Below, piece by piece: positions 1-12,660 of a stretch of 64,000 nucleotides of DNA. The stretch is taken from positions 1 through 64,000 of the forward strand of contig NW_027018036.1 in assembly GCF_032854445.1 (NCBI RefSeq), read 5' to 3'. The notes below the pieces were generated by a model. That model ran no database searches. It was not told the origin of the DNA and saw only the letters and a program-made list of their open reading frames with translations. Positions within the stretch are counted from its first letter, which is position 1. Each line of letters begins with the position of its first letter. Origin of the DNA: Liolophura sinensis. Its lineage: Eukaryota > Mollusca > Polyplacophora > Chitonida > Chitonidae. The translations under genes and the position numbers were made by a program.

Positions 1-1102
1 CTTAGCCCAAAGATTTGACGTCTTGTGGGCTTCCAAAGGGCACATAACGTATAGTTAAAAAGTTGAATATAGTAATGACCAGTCGCGATTGTACATAGTA
101 GATTGTATCCGATTTCAAATTAACAAAAAGACCAGGCAAAAATGCAAAAGTGGAAAAACTGTTCCAGTGCTGCTGGTAAGAGGCTAATCCGACGTATTTT
201 GTCACGAGAAATCGAATGGTGCAAACCGCGTTGCTCTCCGACCAATACTTTTGGCTGTAGCGACAATTGAATGATCATTGATGTCATAGTCACGTGCCCA
301 GCAACGGCTCTTACTCCATGGAAACCAGGGAAATTTGCAATTTTTTAACAGCTGCCGATGCCTGGGCCATTTCCGCATCTTTTAGAACCTTATTGATGTG
401 CGTCAGTGATCAGTTGTACTTTTTACAGCAGACTGTATCTAGTACATTGTGTTTTTTTATGTACGAATGTTGTGGTTTTTCTACACGTAGATAAAGGACA
501 TTGAGATTGTCTTGGACTTAAAAGTAAGACAATTGCTGGATGAGTTAAACTGGGCTTAGCCCAAAGATTTGACGTCTTGTGGGCTACCGAAGGGCACATA
601 ACGTATAGTTTAAAAGTTGAATATAGTAACGACCAGTCGCGATTGTGCATAGTACAGTGTATCCGATTTCAATTAACAAAAAGACCAGGCAAAAATGCAA
701 AAGTGGAAAAACTGTTCCAGTGCTGCTGGTAAGAGGCTAATCCGACGTATTTTGTGACGAGAAATCGAATGGTGCAAACCGCGTTGCTCTCCGACCAATA
801 CTTTTGGCTGTAGCGACAATTGAATGATCATTGATGTCATAGTCACGTGCCCACCAACGGCTCTTACTCCATGGAACCAGGGAAATTTGCAATTTTTAAA
901 CAGCTGCCGATGCCTGGGCCATTTCCGCATCTTTTAGAACCTTATTGATGTGCGTCAGTGATCAGTTGTACTTTTTACAGCAGACTGTATCTAGTACATT
1001 GTGTTTTTTATGTACGAATGGTGTGGTTTTTCTACACGTAGATAAAGACATTGAGATTGTCTTGGACTTAGAAGTAAGACAATTGCTGGATGAGTAAATG
1101 GG
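1..1102 (+). repeat. Two-monomer block also present at 2207-3310
   Basis: The monomer at 1-554 shares TCTTGTGGGCTTCCAAAGG and ACGAATGTTG with the monomer at 2207-2760. The monomer at 555-1102 shares TCTTGTGGGCTACCG with 2761-3310. The offset is about 2,206 bp (four monomers). One-base differences are scattered between the two copies, for example GTTAAACTGGG against GTTAACTGGG at the junction. Confidence 0.75.
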
Positions 1103-2760
1103 CTTAGCCCAAAGATTTGACGTCTTCTGGGCTACAGAAGGGCACATAACTTACAGTCAAAAGTTGAATACAGTAATGACCAGTCGCGATTGTACATAGT
1201 AGATTGTATCCGATTTCAAATTAACAAAAAGACCAGGCAAAAATGCAAAAGTGGAAAAACTGTTCCAGTGCTGCTGGTAAGAGGCTAATCCGACGTATTT
1301 TGTCACGAGAAATCGAATGGTGCAAACCGCGTTGCTCTCCGACCAATACTTTTGGCTGTAGCGACATTGAATGATCATTGATGTCATAGTCACGTGCCCA
1401 GCAACGGCTCTTACTCCATGGAAAACCAGGGAAATTTGCAATTTTTAAACAGCTGCCGATGCCTGGGCCATTTCCGCATCTTTTAGAACCTTATTGATGT
1501 GCGTCAGTGATCAGTTGTACTTTTTACAGCAGACTGTATCTAGTACATTGTGTTTTTTATGTACGAATGGTGTGGTTTTTCTACACGTAGATAAAGACAT
1601 TGACATTGTCTTGGACTTAAAAGTAAGACAATTGCTGGATGAGTTAAATGGGCTTAGCCCAAAGATTTGACGTCTTCTGGGCTACCGAAGGGCACATAAC
1701 GTATAGTTAAAAGTTGAATATAGTAACGACCAAGCGCGATTGTGCATAGTACAGTTTATATCCGATTTCAATTAACAAAAAGACCAAACAAAAATGCAAA
1801 AGTGGAAAAACTGTTCCAGTGCTGCTGGTAAGAGGCTAATCCGACGTATTTTGTCACGAGAAATCGAATGGTGCAAACCGCGTTGCTCTCCGACCAATAC
1901 TTTTGGCTGTAGCGACAATTGAATAATCATTGATGTCATAGTCCACGCTGCCCACCAAACGGCTCTTACTCCATGGAAACCAGGGAAATTTGCAATTTTT
2001 TTAAACAGCTGCCGATGCTTGGCCCAATTCCGCATCTATTAGAACCTTATAGATGTGGTTCAGTGATCAGTTGTACTTTTTACAGCAGACTGTATCTAGT
2101 ACATTGTGTTTTTATGTACGAATGGTGTGGTTTTTCTACACGTAGATAAAGACATTGAAATTGTCTTGGACTTAAAGTAAGACAATTGCTGGATGAGTTA
2201 AATGGGCTTAGCCCAAAGATTTGACGTCTTGTGGGCTTCCAAAGGGCACATAACGTATAGTTAAAAGTTGAATATAGTAATGACCAGTCGCGATTGTACA
2301 TAGGTAGATTGTATCCGATTTCAAATTAACAAAAAGACCAGGCAAAAATGCAAAAGTGGAAAAACTGTTCCAGTGCTGCTGGTAAGAGGCTAATCCGACG
2401 TATTTTGTGACGAGAAAATCGAATGGTGCAAAACCGCGTTGCTCTCCGACCAATACTTTTGGCTGTAGCGACAATTGAATGATCATTGATGTCATAGTCA
2501 CGTGCCCAGCAACGGCTCTTACTCCATGGAAACCAGGGAAATTTGCAATTTTTTAAACAGCTGCCGATGCCTGGGCCATTTCCGCATCTTTTAGAACCTT
2601 ATTGATGTGCGTCAGTGATCAGTTGTACTTTTTACAGCAGACTGTATCTAGTACCTTGTGTTTTTTATGTACGAATGTTGTGGTTTTTCTACACGTAGAT
2701 AAAGACATTGAGATTGTCTTGGACTTAAAAGTAAGACAATTGCTGGATGAGTTAACTGGG

Positions 2761-4410
2761 CTTAGCCCAAAGATTTGACGTCTTGTGGGCTACCGAAGGG
2801 CACATAACGTATAGTTAAAAGTTGAATATAGTAACGACCAGTCGCGATTGTGCATAGTACAGTGTATCCGATTTCAATTAACAAAAAGACCAGGCAAAAA
2901 TGCAAAAGTGGAAAAACTGTTCCAGTGCTGCTGGTAAGAGGCTAATCCGACGTATTTTGTGACGAGAAATCGAATGGTGCAAACCGCGTTGCTCTCCGAC
3001 CAATACTTTTGGCTGTAGCGACAATTGAATGATCATTGATGTCATAGTCACGTGCCCAGCAACGGCTCTTACTCCATGGAAACCAGGGAAATTTGCAATT
3101 TTTTAAACAGCTGCCGATGCCTGGGCCATTTCCGCATCTTTTAGAACCTTATTGATGTGCGTCAGTGATCAGTTGTACTTTTTACAGCAGACTGTATCTA
3201 GTACATTGTGTTTTTTATGTACGAATGGTGTGGTTTTTCTACACGTAGATAAAGACATTGAGATTGTCTTGGACTTAAAAGTAAGACAATTGCTGGATGA
3301 GTTAAATGGGCTTAGCCCAAAGATTTGACGTCTTCTGGGCTACCGAAGGGCACATAACGTATAGTTAAAAGTTGAATATAGTAACGACCAGTCGCGATTG
3401 TGCATAGTACAGTGTATCCGATTTCAATTAACAAAAAGACCAGGCAAAAATGCAAAAGTGGAAAAACTGTTCCAGTGCTGCTAGTAAGAGGCTAATCCGA
3501 CGTATTTTGTCACGAGAAATCGAATGGTGCAAACCGCGTTGCTCTCCGACCAATACTTTTGGCTGTAGCGACAATTGAATGATCATTGATGTCATAGTCA
3601 CGTGCCCAGCAACGGCTCTTACTCCATGGAAACCAGGGAAATTTGCAATTTTCTAAACAGCTGCCGATGCCTGGGCCAATTCCGCATCTTTTAGAACCTT
3701 ATTGATGTGGGTCAGTGATCAGTTGTACTTTTTACAGCAGACTGTATCTAGTACCTTGTGTTTTTTATGTACAAATGGTGTGGTTTTTCTACACGTAGAT
3801 TAAGACATTGAGATTGTCTTGGACTGAAAAGTAAGACAATTGCTGGGTAAGTTAAATGGGCTTAGCCCAAAGATTTGACGTCTTCTGGGCTACCGAAGGG
3901 CACATAACGTATAGTTAAAAGTTGAATATAGTATCGACCAGTCGCGATTGTGCATAGTACCGTGTATTCGATTTCAATTAACAAAAAGAACAGGCAAAAA
4001 TGCAAAAGTGGAAAAACTGTTCCAGTGCTGCTGGTAAGAGGCTAATCCGACGTATTTTGTGACGAGAAATCGAATGGTGCAAACCGCGTTGCTCTCCGAC
4101 CAATACTTTTGGCTGTAGCGACAATTGAATGATCATTGATGTCATAGTCACGTGCCCAGCAACGGCTCTTACTCCATGGAAACCAGGGAAATTTGCAATT
4201 TTTTAAACAGCTGCCGATGCCTGGGCCATTTCCGCATCTTTTAGAACCTTATTGATGTGCGTCAGTGAACAGTTGTACTTTTTACAGCAGACTGTATCTA
4301 GTACATTGTGTTTTTTATGTACGAATGTTGTGGTTTTTCTACACGTAGATAAAGACATTGAGATTGTCTTGGACTTAAAAGTAAGACAATTGCTGGATGA
4401 GTTAACTGGG
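2761..4410 (+). repeat. Three-monomer higher-order repeat, copy 1 (A-B-C)
   Basis: Monomers A (2761-3310), B (3311-3860) and C (3861-4410). B is marked by GCTAGTAAG, GTAGATTAAGAC, GGACTGAAAAG and GCTGGGTAAG. C is marked by GTATCGACC, ACCGTGTATTCG and AAAAAGAACAGG. The whole 1,650 bp block repeats immediately downstream. Confidence 0.9.
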
Positions 4411-4442
4411 CTTAGCCCAAAGATTTGACGTCTTGTGGGCTA
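4407..4442. other. Monomer-boundary stem-loop, recurring in nearly every copy
   Basis: TAGCCCAAAGA (4413-4423) can pair with TCTT-TGGGCTA (4431-4442, one bulged base at 4435) around the 7-nt loop TTTGACG. The overlapping TGGGCTTAGCCCA (4407-4419) is itself an inverted repeat with a one-base centre, so AGCCCA can pair to either side. The same arrangement occurs in most of the ~110 monomers. The copies at 1 and 2207 have the second arm altered (GGGCTTCC). It could extrude as a cruciform or act as a recombination hot spot; no function is shown. Confidence 0.5.
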
Positions 4443-4960
4443 CCGAAGGGCACATAACGTATAGTTAAAAGTTGAATATAGTAACGACCAGTCGCGATTG
4501 TGCATAGTACAGTGTATCCGATTTCAATTAACAAAAAGACCAGGCAAAAATGCAAAAGTGGAAAAACTGTTCCAGTGCTGCTGGTAAGAGGCTAATCCGA
4601 CGTATTTTGTGACGAGAAATCGAATGGTGCAAACCGCGTTGCTCTCCGACCAATACTTTTGGCTGTAGCGACAATTGAATGATCATTGATGTCATAGTCA
4701 CGTGCCCAGCAACGGCTCTTACTCCATGGAAACCAGGGAAATTTGCAATTTTTTAAACAGCTGCCGATGCCTGGGCCATTTCCGCATCTTTTAGAACCTT
4801 ATTGATGTGCGTCAGTGATCAGTTGTACTTTTTACAGCAGACTGTATCTAGTACATTGTGTTTTTTATGTACGAATGGTGTGGTTTTTCTACACGTAGAT
4901 AAAGACATTGAGATTGTCTTGGACTTAAAAGTAAGACAATTGCTGGATGAGTTAAATGGG
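4411..4960 (+). repeat. Representative satellite monomer (550 bp)
   Basis: A typical full-length monomer, chosen to describe internal landmarks. A boundary stem-loop lies at 4413-4442. A small hairpin (TGGAA / TTCCA, 6-nt loop) is at 4559-4574. A splice-donor-like GTAAG is at 4584-4588. An 11-base AATACTTTTGG lies at 4652-4662. Palindromes are AATGATCATT (4678-4687), CACGTG (4699-4704) and TCCATGGA (4723-4730). A GATGC/GCATC inverted pair lies at 4766-4788. A pyrimidine-rich GTGTTTTTTATGTAC follows, which is the target region used by the transposon in another copy. None of these is proven functional. Confidence 0.9.
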
Positions 4961-6060
4961 CTTAGCCCAAAGATTTGACGTCTTCTGGGCTACCGAAGGG
5001 CACATAACGTATAGTTAAAAGTTGAATATAGTAACGACCAGTCGCGATTGTGCATAGTACAGTGTATCCGATTTCAATTAACAAAAAGACCAGGCAAAAA
5101 TGCAAAAGTGGAAAAACTGTTCCAGTGCTGCTAGTAAGAGGCTAATCCGACGTATTTTGTCACGAGAAATCGAATGGTGCAAACCGCGTTGCTCTCCGAC
5201 CAATACTTTTGGCTGTAGCGACAATTGAATGATCATTGATGTCATAGTCACGTGCCCAGCAACGGCTCTTACTCCATGGAAACCAGGGAAATTTGCAATT
5301 TTCTAAACAGCTGCCGATGCCTGGGCCAATTCCGCATCTTTTAGAACCTTATTGATGTGGGTCAGTGATCAGTTGTACTTTTTACAGCAGACTGTATCTA
5401 GTACCTTGTGTTTTTTATGTACAAATGGTGTGGTTTTTCTACACGTAGATTAAGACATTGAGATTGTCTTGGACTGAAAAGTAAGACAATTGCTGGGTAA
5501 GTTAAATGGGCTTAGCCCAAAGATTTGACGTCTTCTGGGCTACCGAAGGGCACATAACGTATAGTTAAAAGTTGAATATAGTATCCACCAGTCGCGATTG
5601 TGCATAGTACCGTGTATTCGATTTCAATTAACAAAAAGAACAGGCAAAAATGCAAAAGTGGAAAAACTGTTCCAGTGCTGCTGGTAAGAGGCTAATCCGA
5701 CGTATTTTGTGACGAGAAATCGAATGGTGCAAACCGCGTTGCTCTCCGACCAATACTTTTGGCTGTAGCGACAATTGAATGATCATTGATGTCATAGTCA
5801 CGTGCCCAGCAACGGCTCTTACTCCATGGAAACCAGGGAAATTTGCAATTTTTTAAACAGCTGCCGATGCCTGGGCCATTTCCGCATCTTTTAGAACCTT
5901 ATTGATGTGCGTCAGTGAACAGTTGTACTTTTTACAGCAGACTGTATCTAGTACATTGTGTTTTTTATGTACGAATGGTGTGGTTTTTCTACACGTAGAT
6001 AAAGACATTGAGATTGTCTTGGACTTAAAAGTAAGACAATTGCTGGATGAGTTAAATTGG
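4411..6060 (+). repeat. Three-monomer higher-order repeat, copy 2 (A'-B'-C')
   Basis: Almost base-for-base copy of 2761-4410 at an offset of exactly 1,650 bp. By eye the differences are very few: GTATCCACC instead of GTATCGACC, and near the end GAATGGTG / TTAAATTGG in place of GAATGTTG / TTAACTGGG. The last change may mark the exchange junction. Confidence 0.9.
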
Positions 6061-6609
6061 CTTAGCCCAAAGATTTGACGTCTTCTGGGCTACCGAAGGG
6101 CACATAACGTATAGTTAAAAGTTGAATATAGTAACGACCAGTCGCGATTGTGCATAGTACAGTGTATCCGATTTCAATTAACAAAAAGACCAGGCAAAAA
6201 TGCAAAAGTGAAAAACTGTTCCAGTGCTGCTGGTAAGAGGCTAATCCGACGTATTTTGTCACGAGAAATCGAATGGTGCAAACCGCGTTGCTCTCCGACC
6301 AATACTTTTGGCTGTAGCGACAATTGAATGATCATTGATGTCATAGTCATGTGCCCAGCAACGGCTCTTACTCCATGGAAACCAGGGAAATTTGCAATTT
6401 TTTAAACAGCTGCCGATGCCTGGCCCAATTCCGCATCTATTAGAACCTTATACATGTGGTTCAGTGATCAGTTGTACTTTTTACAGCAGACTGTATCTAG
6501 TACATTGTGTTTTTTATGTACGAATGGTGTGGTTTTTCTACACGTAGATAAAGACATTGACATTGTCTTGGACTTAAAAGTAAGACAATTGCTGGATGAG
6601 TTAAATGGG

Positions 6610-8259
6610 CTTAGCCCAAAGATTTGACGTCTTCTGGGCTACCGAAGGGCACATAACGTATAGTTAAAAGTTGAATATAGTAACGACCAGTCGCGATTGT
6701 GCATAGTACAGTGTATCCGATTTCAATTAACAAAAAGACCAGGCAAAAATGCAAAAGTGGAAAAACTGTTCCAGTGCTGCTGGTAAGAGGCTAATCCGAC
6801 GTATTTTGTGACGAGAAATCGAATGGTGCAAACCGCGTTGCTCTCCGACCAATACTTTTGGCTGTAGCGACAATTGAATGATCATTGATGTCATAGTCAC
6901 GTGCCCAGCAACGGCTCTTACTCCATGGAAACCAGGGAAATTTGCAATTTTTTAAACAGCTGCCGATGCCTGGGCCATTTCCGCATCTTTTAGAACCTTA
7001 TTGATGTGCGTCAGTGATCAGTTGTACTTTTTACAGCAGACTGTATCTAGTACATTGTGTTTTTTATGTACGAATGGTGTGGTTTTTCTACACGTAGATA
7101 AAGACATTGAGATTGTCTTGGACTTAAAAGTAAGACAATTGCTGGATGAGTTAAATGGGCTTAGCCCAAAGATTTCACGTCTTCTGGGCTACCGAAGGGC
7201 ACATAACGTATAGTTAAAAGTTGAATATAGTAACGACCAGTCGCGATTGTGCATAGTACAGTGTATCCGATTTCAATTAACAAAAAGACCAGGCAAAAAT
7301 GCAAAAGTGGAAAAACTGTTCCAGTGCTGCTAGTAAGAGGCTAATCCGACGTATTTTGTCACGAGAAATCGAATGGTGCAAACCGCGTTGCTCTCCGACC
7401 AATACTTTTGGCTGTAGCGACAATTGAATGATCATTGATGTCATAGTCACGTGCCCAGCAACGGCTCTTACTCCATGGAAACCAGGGAAATTTGCAATTT
7501 TCTAAACAGCTGCCGATGCCTGGGCCAATTCCGCATCTTTTAGAACCTTATTGATGTGGGTCAGTGATCAGTTGTACTTTTTACAGCAGACTGTATCTAG
7601 TACCTTGTGTTTTTTATGTACAAATGGTGTGGTTTTTCTACACGTAGATTAAGACATTGAGATTGTCTTGGACTGAAAAGTAAGGCAATTGCTGGGTAAG
7701 TTAAATGGGCTTAGCCCAAAGATTTGACGTCTTCTGGGCTACCGAAGGGCACATAACGTATAGTTAAAAGTTGAATATAGTATCGACCAGTCGCGGTTGT
7801 GCATAGTACAGTGTATTCGATTTCAATTAACAAAAAGAACAGGCAAAAATGCAAAAGTGGAAAAACTGTTCCAGTGCTGCTGGTAAGAGGCTAATCCGAC
7901 GTATTTTGTGACGAGAAATCGAATGGTGCAAACCGCGTTGCTCTCCGACTAATACTTTTGGCTGTAGCGACAATTGAATGATCATTGATGTCATAGTCAC
8001 GTGCCCAGCAACGGCTCTTACTCCATGGAAACCAGGGAAATTTGCAATTTTTTAAACAGCTGCCGATGCCTGGGCCATTTCCGCATCTTTTAGAACCTTA
8101 TTGATGTGCGTCAGTGATCAGTTGTACTTTTTACAGCAGACTGTATCTAGTACATTGTGTTTTTTATGTACGAATGGTGTGGTTTTTCTACACGTAGATA
8201 AAGACATTGAGATTGTCTTGGACTTAAAAGTAAGACAATTGCTGGATGCGTTAAATGGG
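6610..8259 (+). repeat. Three-monomer higher-order repeat, copy 3 (A''-B''-C'')
   Basis: A third copy of the A-B-C block, separated from copy 2 by one extra monomer (6061-6609). B'' keeps GATTAAGAC and GCTGGGTAAG; C'' keeps GTATCGACC, GTGTATTCG and AAAAAGAACAGG. Private changes (GATTTCACG, GTAAGGCAATT, TCGCGGTTG, GACTAATAC) make it a little older or less homogenised than copies 1 and 2. Confidence 0.85.
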
Positions 8260-11011
8260 CTTAGCCCAAAGATTTGACGTCTTCTGGGCTACCGAAGGGC
8301 ACATAACGTATAGTTAAAAGTTGAATATAGTAACGACCAGTCGCGATTGTGCATAGTACAGTGTATCCGATTTCAATTAACAAAAAGACCAGGCAAAAAT
8401 GCAAAAGTGGAAAAACTGTTCCAGTGCTGCTAGTAAGAGGCTAATCCGACGTATTTTGTGACGAGAAATCGAATGGTGCAAACCGCGTTGCTCTCCGACC
8501 AATACTTTTGGCTGTAGCGACAATTGAATGATCATTGATGTCATAGTCACGTGCCCAGCAACGGATCTTACTCCATGGAAACCAGGGAAATTTGCAATTT
8601 TTTAAACAGCTGCCGATGCCTGCGCCATTTCCGCATCTTTTAGAACCTTATAGATGTGGTTCAGTGATCAGTTGTACTTTTTACAGCAGACTGTATCTAG
8701 TACATTGTGTTTTTTATGTACAAATGGTGTGGTTTTTCTACACGTAGATAAAGACATTGAGATTGTCTTGGACTTAGAAGTAAGACAATTGCTGGGTGAG
8801 TTAAATTGGCTTAGCCCAAAGATTTGACGTCTTCTGGGCTACAGAAGGGCACATAACTTACAGTCAAAAGTTGAATATAGTAATGACCAGTCGCGATTGT
8901 ACATAGTAGATTGTATCCGATTTCAAATTAACAAAAAGACCAGGCAAAAATGCAAAAGTGGGAAAACTGTTCCAGTGCTGCTGGTAAGAGACTAATCCGA
9001 CGTATTTTGTGACGAGAAATCGAATGGTGCAAACCGCGTTGCTCTCCGACCAATACTTTTGGCTGTAGCGACAATTGAATGATCATTGATGTCATAGTCA
9101 CGTGCCCAGCAACGGCTCTTACTCCATGGAAACCAGGGAAATTTGCAATTTTTTAAACAGCTGCCGATGCCTGGGCCATTTCCGCATCTTTTAGCCTTAT
9201 AGATGTGGTTCAGTGATCAGTTGTACTTTTTACAGCAGACTGTATCTAGTACATTGTGTTTTTTATGTACGAATGGTGTGGTTTTTCTACACCGTAGATA
9301 AACGACATTGAGATTGTCTTGGACTTAAAAGTAAGACAATTGCTGGATGAGTTAAATGGGCTTAGCCCAAAGATTTGACGTCTTCTGGGCTACCGAAGGG
9401 CACATAACGTATAGTTAAAAGTTGAATATAGTAACGACCAGTCGCGATTGTGCATAGTACAGTGTATCCGATTTCAATTATCAAAAAGACCAGGCAAAAA
9501 TGCAAAAGTGGAAAAACTGTTCCAGTGCTGCTGGTAAGAGGCTAATCCGACGTATTTTGTGACGAGAAATCGAATGGTGCAAACCGCGTTGCTCTCCGAC
9601 CAATACTTTTGGCTGTAGCGACAATTGAATGATCATTGATGTCATAGTCACGTGCCCACCAACGGCTCTTACTCCATGGAAACCAGGGAAATTTGCAATT
9701 TTTTAAACAGCTGCCGATGCCTGGCCCAATTCCGCATCTATTAGAACCCTTATAGATGTGGTTTAGTGATCAGTTGTACTTTTTACAGCAGACTGTATCT
9801 AGTACATTGTGTTTTTTATGTACGAATGGTGTGGTTTTTCTACACGTAGATAAAGACATTGGACATTGTCTTGGACTTAAAAGTAAGACAATTGCTGGAT
9901 GAGTTAAATGGGCTTAGCCCAAAGATTTGACGTCTTCTGGGCTACCGAAGGGCACATAACGTATAGTTAAAAGTTGAATATAGTAACGACCAGTCGCGAT
10001 TGTGCATAGTACAGTGTATCCGATTTCAATTATCAAAAAGACCAGGCAAAAATGCAAAAGTGGAAAAACTGTTCCAGTGCTGCTGGTAAGAGGCTAATCC
10101 GACGTATTTTGTCACGAGAAATCGAATGGTGCAAACCGCGTTGCTCTCCGACCAATACTTTTGGCTGTAGCGACAATTGAATGATCATTGATGTCATAGT
10201 CACGTGCCCAGCAACGGCTCTTACTCATGGAAACCAGGGAAATTTGCAATTTTTAAACAGCTGCCGATGCCTGGGCCATTTCCGCATCTTTTAGAACCTT
10301 ATTGATGTGCGTCAGTGATCAGTTGTACTTTTTACAGCAGACTGTATCTAGTACATTGTGTTTTTTATGTACGAATGGTGGTGGGTTTTTCTACCACGTA
10401 GATAAAGACATTGAAATTGTCTGGACTTAAAGTAAGACAATTGCTGGATGAGTTAAATGGGCTTAGCCCAAAGATTTGACGTCTTCTGGGCTACCGAAGG
10501 GCACATAACGTATAGTTAAAAGTTGAATATAGTAACGACCAGTCGCGATTGTGCATAGTACAGTGTATCCGATTTCAATTAACAAAAAGACCAGGCAAAA
10601 ATGCAAAAGTGGAAAAACTGTTCCAGTGCTGCTGGTAAGAGGCTAATCCGACGTATTTTGTGACGAGAAATCGAATGGTGCAAACCGCTTTGCTCTCCGA
10701 CCAATACTTTTGGCTGTAGCGACAATTGAATGATCATTGATGTCATAGTCACGTGCCCAGCAACGGCTCTTACTCCATGGAAACCAGGGAAATTTGCAAT
10801 TTTTTAAACAGCTGCCGATGCCTGGCCCAATTCCGCATCTATTAGAACCTTATAGATGTGGTTCAGTGATCAGTTGTACTTTTTACAGCAGACTGTATCT
10901 AGTACATTGTGTTTTTTATGTACGAATGGTGTGGTTTTTCTACACGTAGATAAAGACATTGAAATTGTCTTGGACTTAAAAGTAAGACAATTGCTGGATG
11001 AGTTAAATGGG

Positions 11012-12660
11012 CTTAGCCCAAAGATTTGACGTCTTCTGGGCTACCGAAGGGCACATAACGTATAGTTAAAAGTTGAATATAGTAACGACCAAGCGCGATT
11101 GTGCATAGTACAGTGTATCCGATTTCAATTAACAAAAAGACCAAACAAAAATGCAAAAGTGGAAAAACTGTTCCAGTGCTGCTGGTAAGAGACTAATCCG
11201 ACGTATTTTGTCACGAGAAATCGAATGGTGCAAACCGCGTTGCTCTCCGACCAATACTTTTGGCTGTAGCGACAATTGAATGATCATTGATGTCATAGTC
11301 ACGTGCCCAGCAACGGCTCTTACTCCATGGAAACCAGGGAAATTTGCAATTTTCTAAACAGCTGCCGATGCCTGGGCCATTTCCGCATCTATTAGAACCT
11401 TATTGATGTGGGTCAGTGATCAGTTGTACTTTTTACAGCAGACTGTATCTAGTACCTTGTGTTTTTTATGTACAAATGGTGTGGTTTTTCTACACGTAGA
11501 TAAAGACATTGAGAATGTCTTGGACTGAAAAGTAAGACAATTGCTGGGTGAGTTAAATGGGCTTAGCCCAAAGATTTGACGTCTTCTGGGCTACCGAAGG
11601 GCACATAACGTATAGTTAAAAGTTGAATATAGTAACGACCAGTCGCGATTGTGCATAGTACAGTGTATCCGATTTCAATTAACAAAAAGACCAAACAAAA
11701 ATGCAAAAGTGGAAAAACTGTTCCAGTGCTGCTGGTAAGAGGCTAATCCGACGTATTTTGTCACGAGAAATCGAATGGTGCAAACCGCGTTGCTCTCCGA
11801 CCAATACTTTTGGCTGTAGCGACAATTGAATGATCATTGATGTCATAGTCACGTGCCCAGCAACGGCTCTTACTCCATGGAAACCAGGGAAATTTGCAAT
11901 TTTTTAAACAGCTGCCGATGCCTGGCCCAATTCCGCATCTATTAGAACCTTATAGATGTGGTTCAGTGATCAGTTGTACTTTTTACAGCAGACTGTATCT
12001 AGTACATTGTGTTTTTTATGTACGAATGGTGTGGTTTTTCTACACGTAGATAAAGACATTGACATTGTCTTGGACTTAAAAGTAAGACAATTGCTGGATG
12101 AGTTAAATGGGCTTAGCCCAAAGATTTGACGTCTTCTGGGCTACCGAAGGGCACATAACGTATAGTTAAAAGTTGAATATAGTAACGACCAGTCGCGATT
12201 GTGCATAGTACAGTGTATCCGATTCCAATATTAAAAAGACCAGGCAAAAATGCAAAAGTGGAAAAACTGTTCCAGTGCTGCTGGTAAGAGGCTAATCCGA
12301 CGTATTTTGTGACGAGAAATCGAATGGTGCAAACCGCGTTGCTCTCCGACCAATACTTTTGGCTGTAGCGACAATTGAATGATCATTGATGTCATAGTCA
12401 CGTGCCCAGCAACGGCTCTTACTCCATGGAAACCAGGGAAATTTGCAATTTTTTAAACAGCTGCCGATGCCTGGGCCATTTCCGCATCTTTTAGAACCTT
12501 ATTGATGTGGTTCAGTGATCAGTTGTACTTTTTACAGCAGACTGTATCTAGTACATTGTGTTTTTTATGTACGAATGGTGTGGTTTTTCTACACGTAGAT
12601 AAAGACATTGAAATTGTCTTGGACTTAAAAGTAAGACAATTGCTGGATGAGTTAAATGGG
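11012..12660 (+). repeat. Three-monomer block, paired with 17613-19262
   Basis: The first monomer (11012) has ACCAAGCGCG, TCTAAAC, GGGTCAGTG, GAGAATGTC and GGACTGAAAAG. The second (11562) has CCAAACAAAA with GACATTGTC. The third (12112) has GTGACGAG with GAAATTGTC. The same three types in the same order occur about 6.6 kb (12 monomers) downstream. One private change here is CCAATATTAAAAAG near 12224. Confidence 0.75.
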
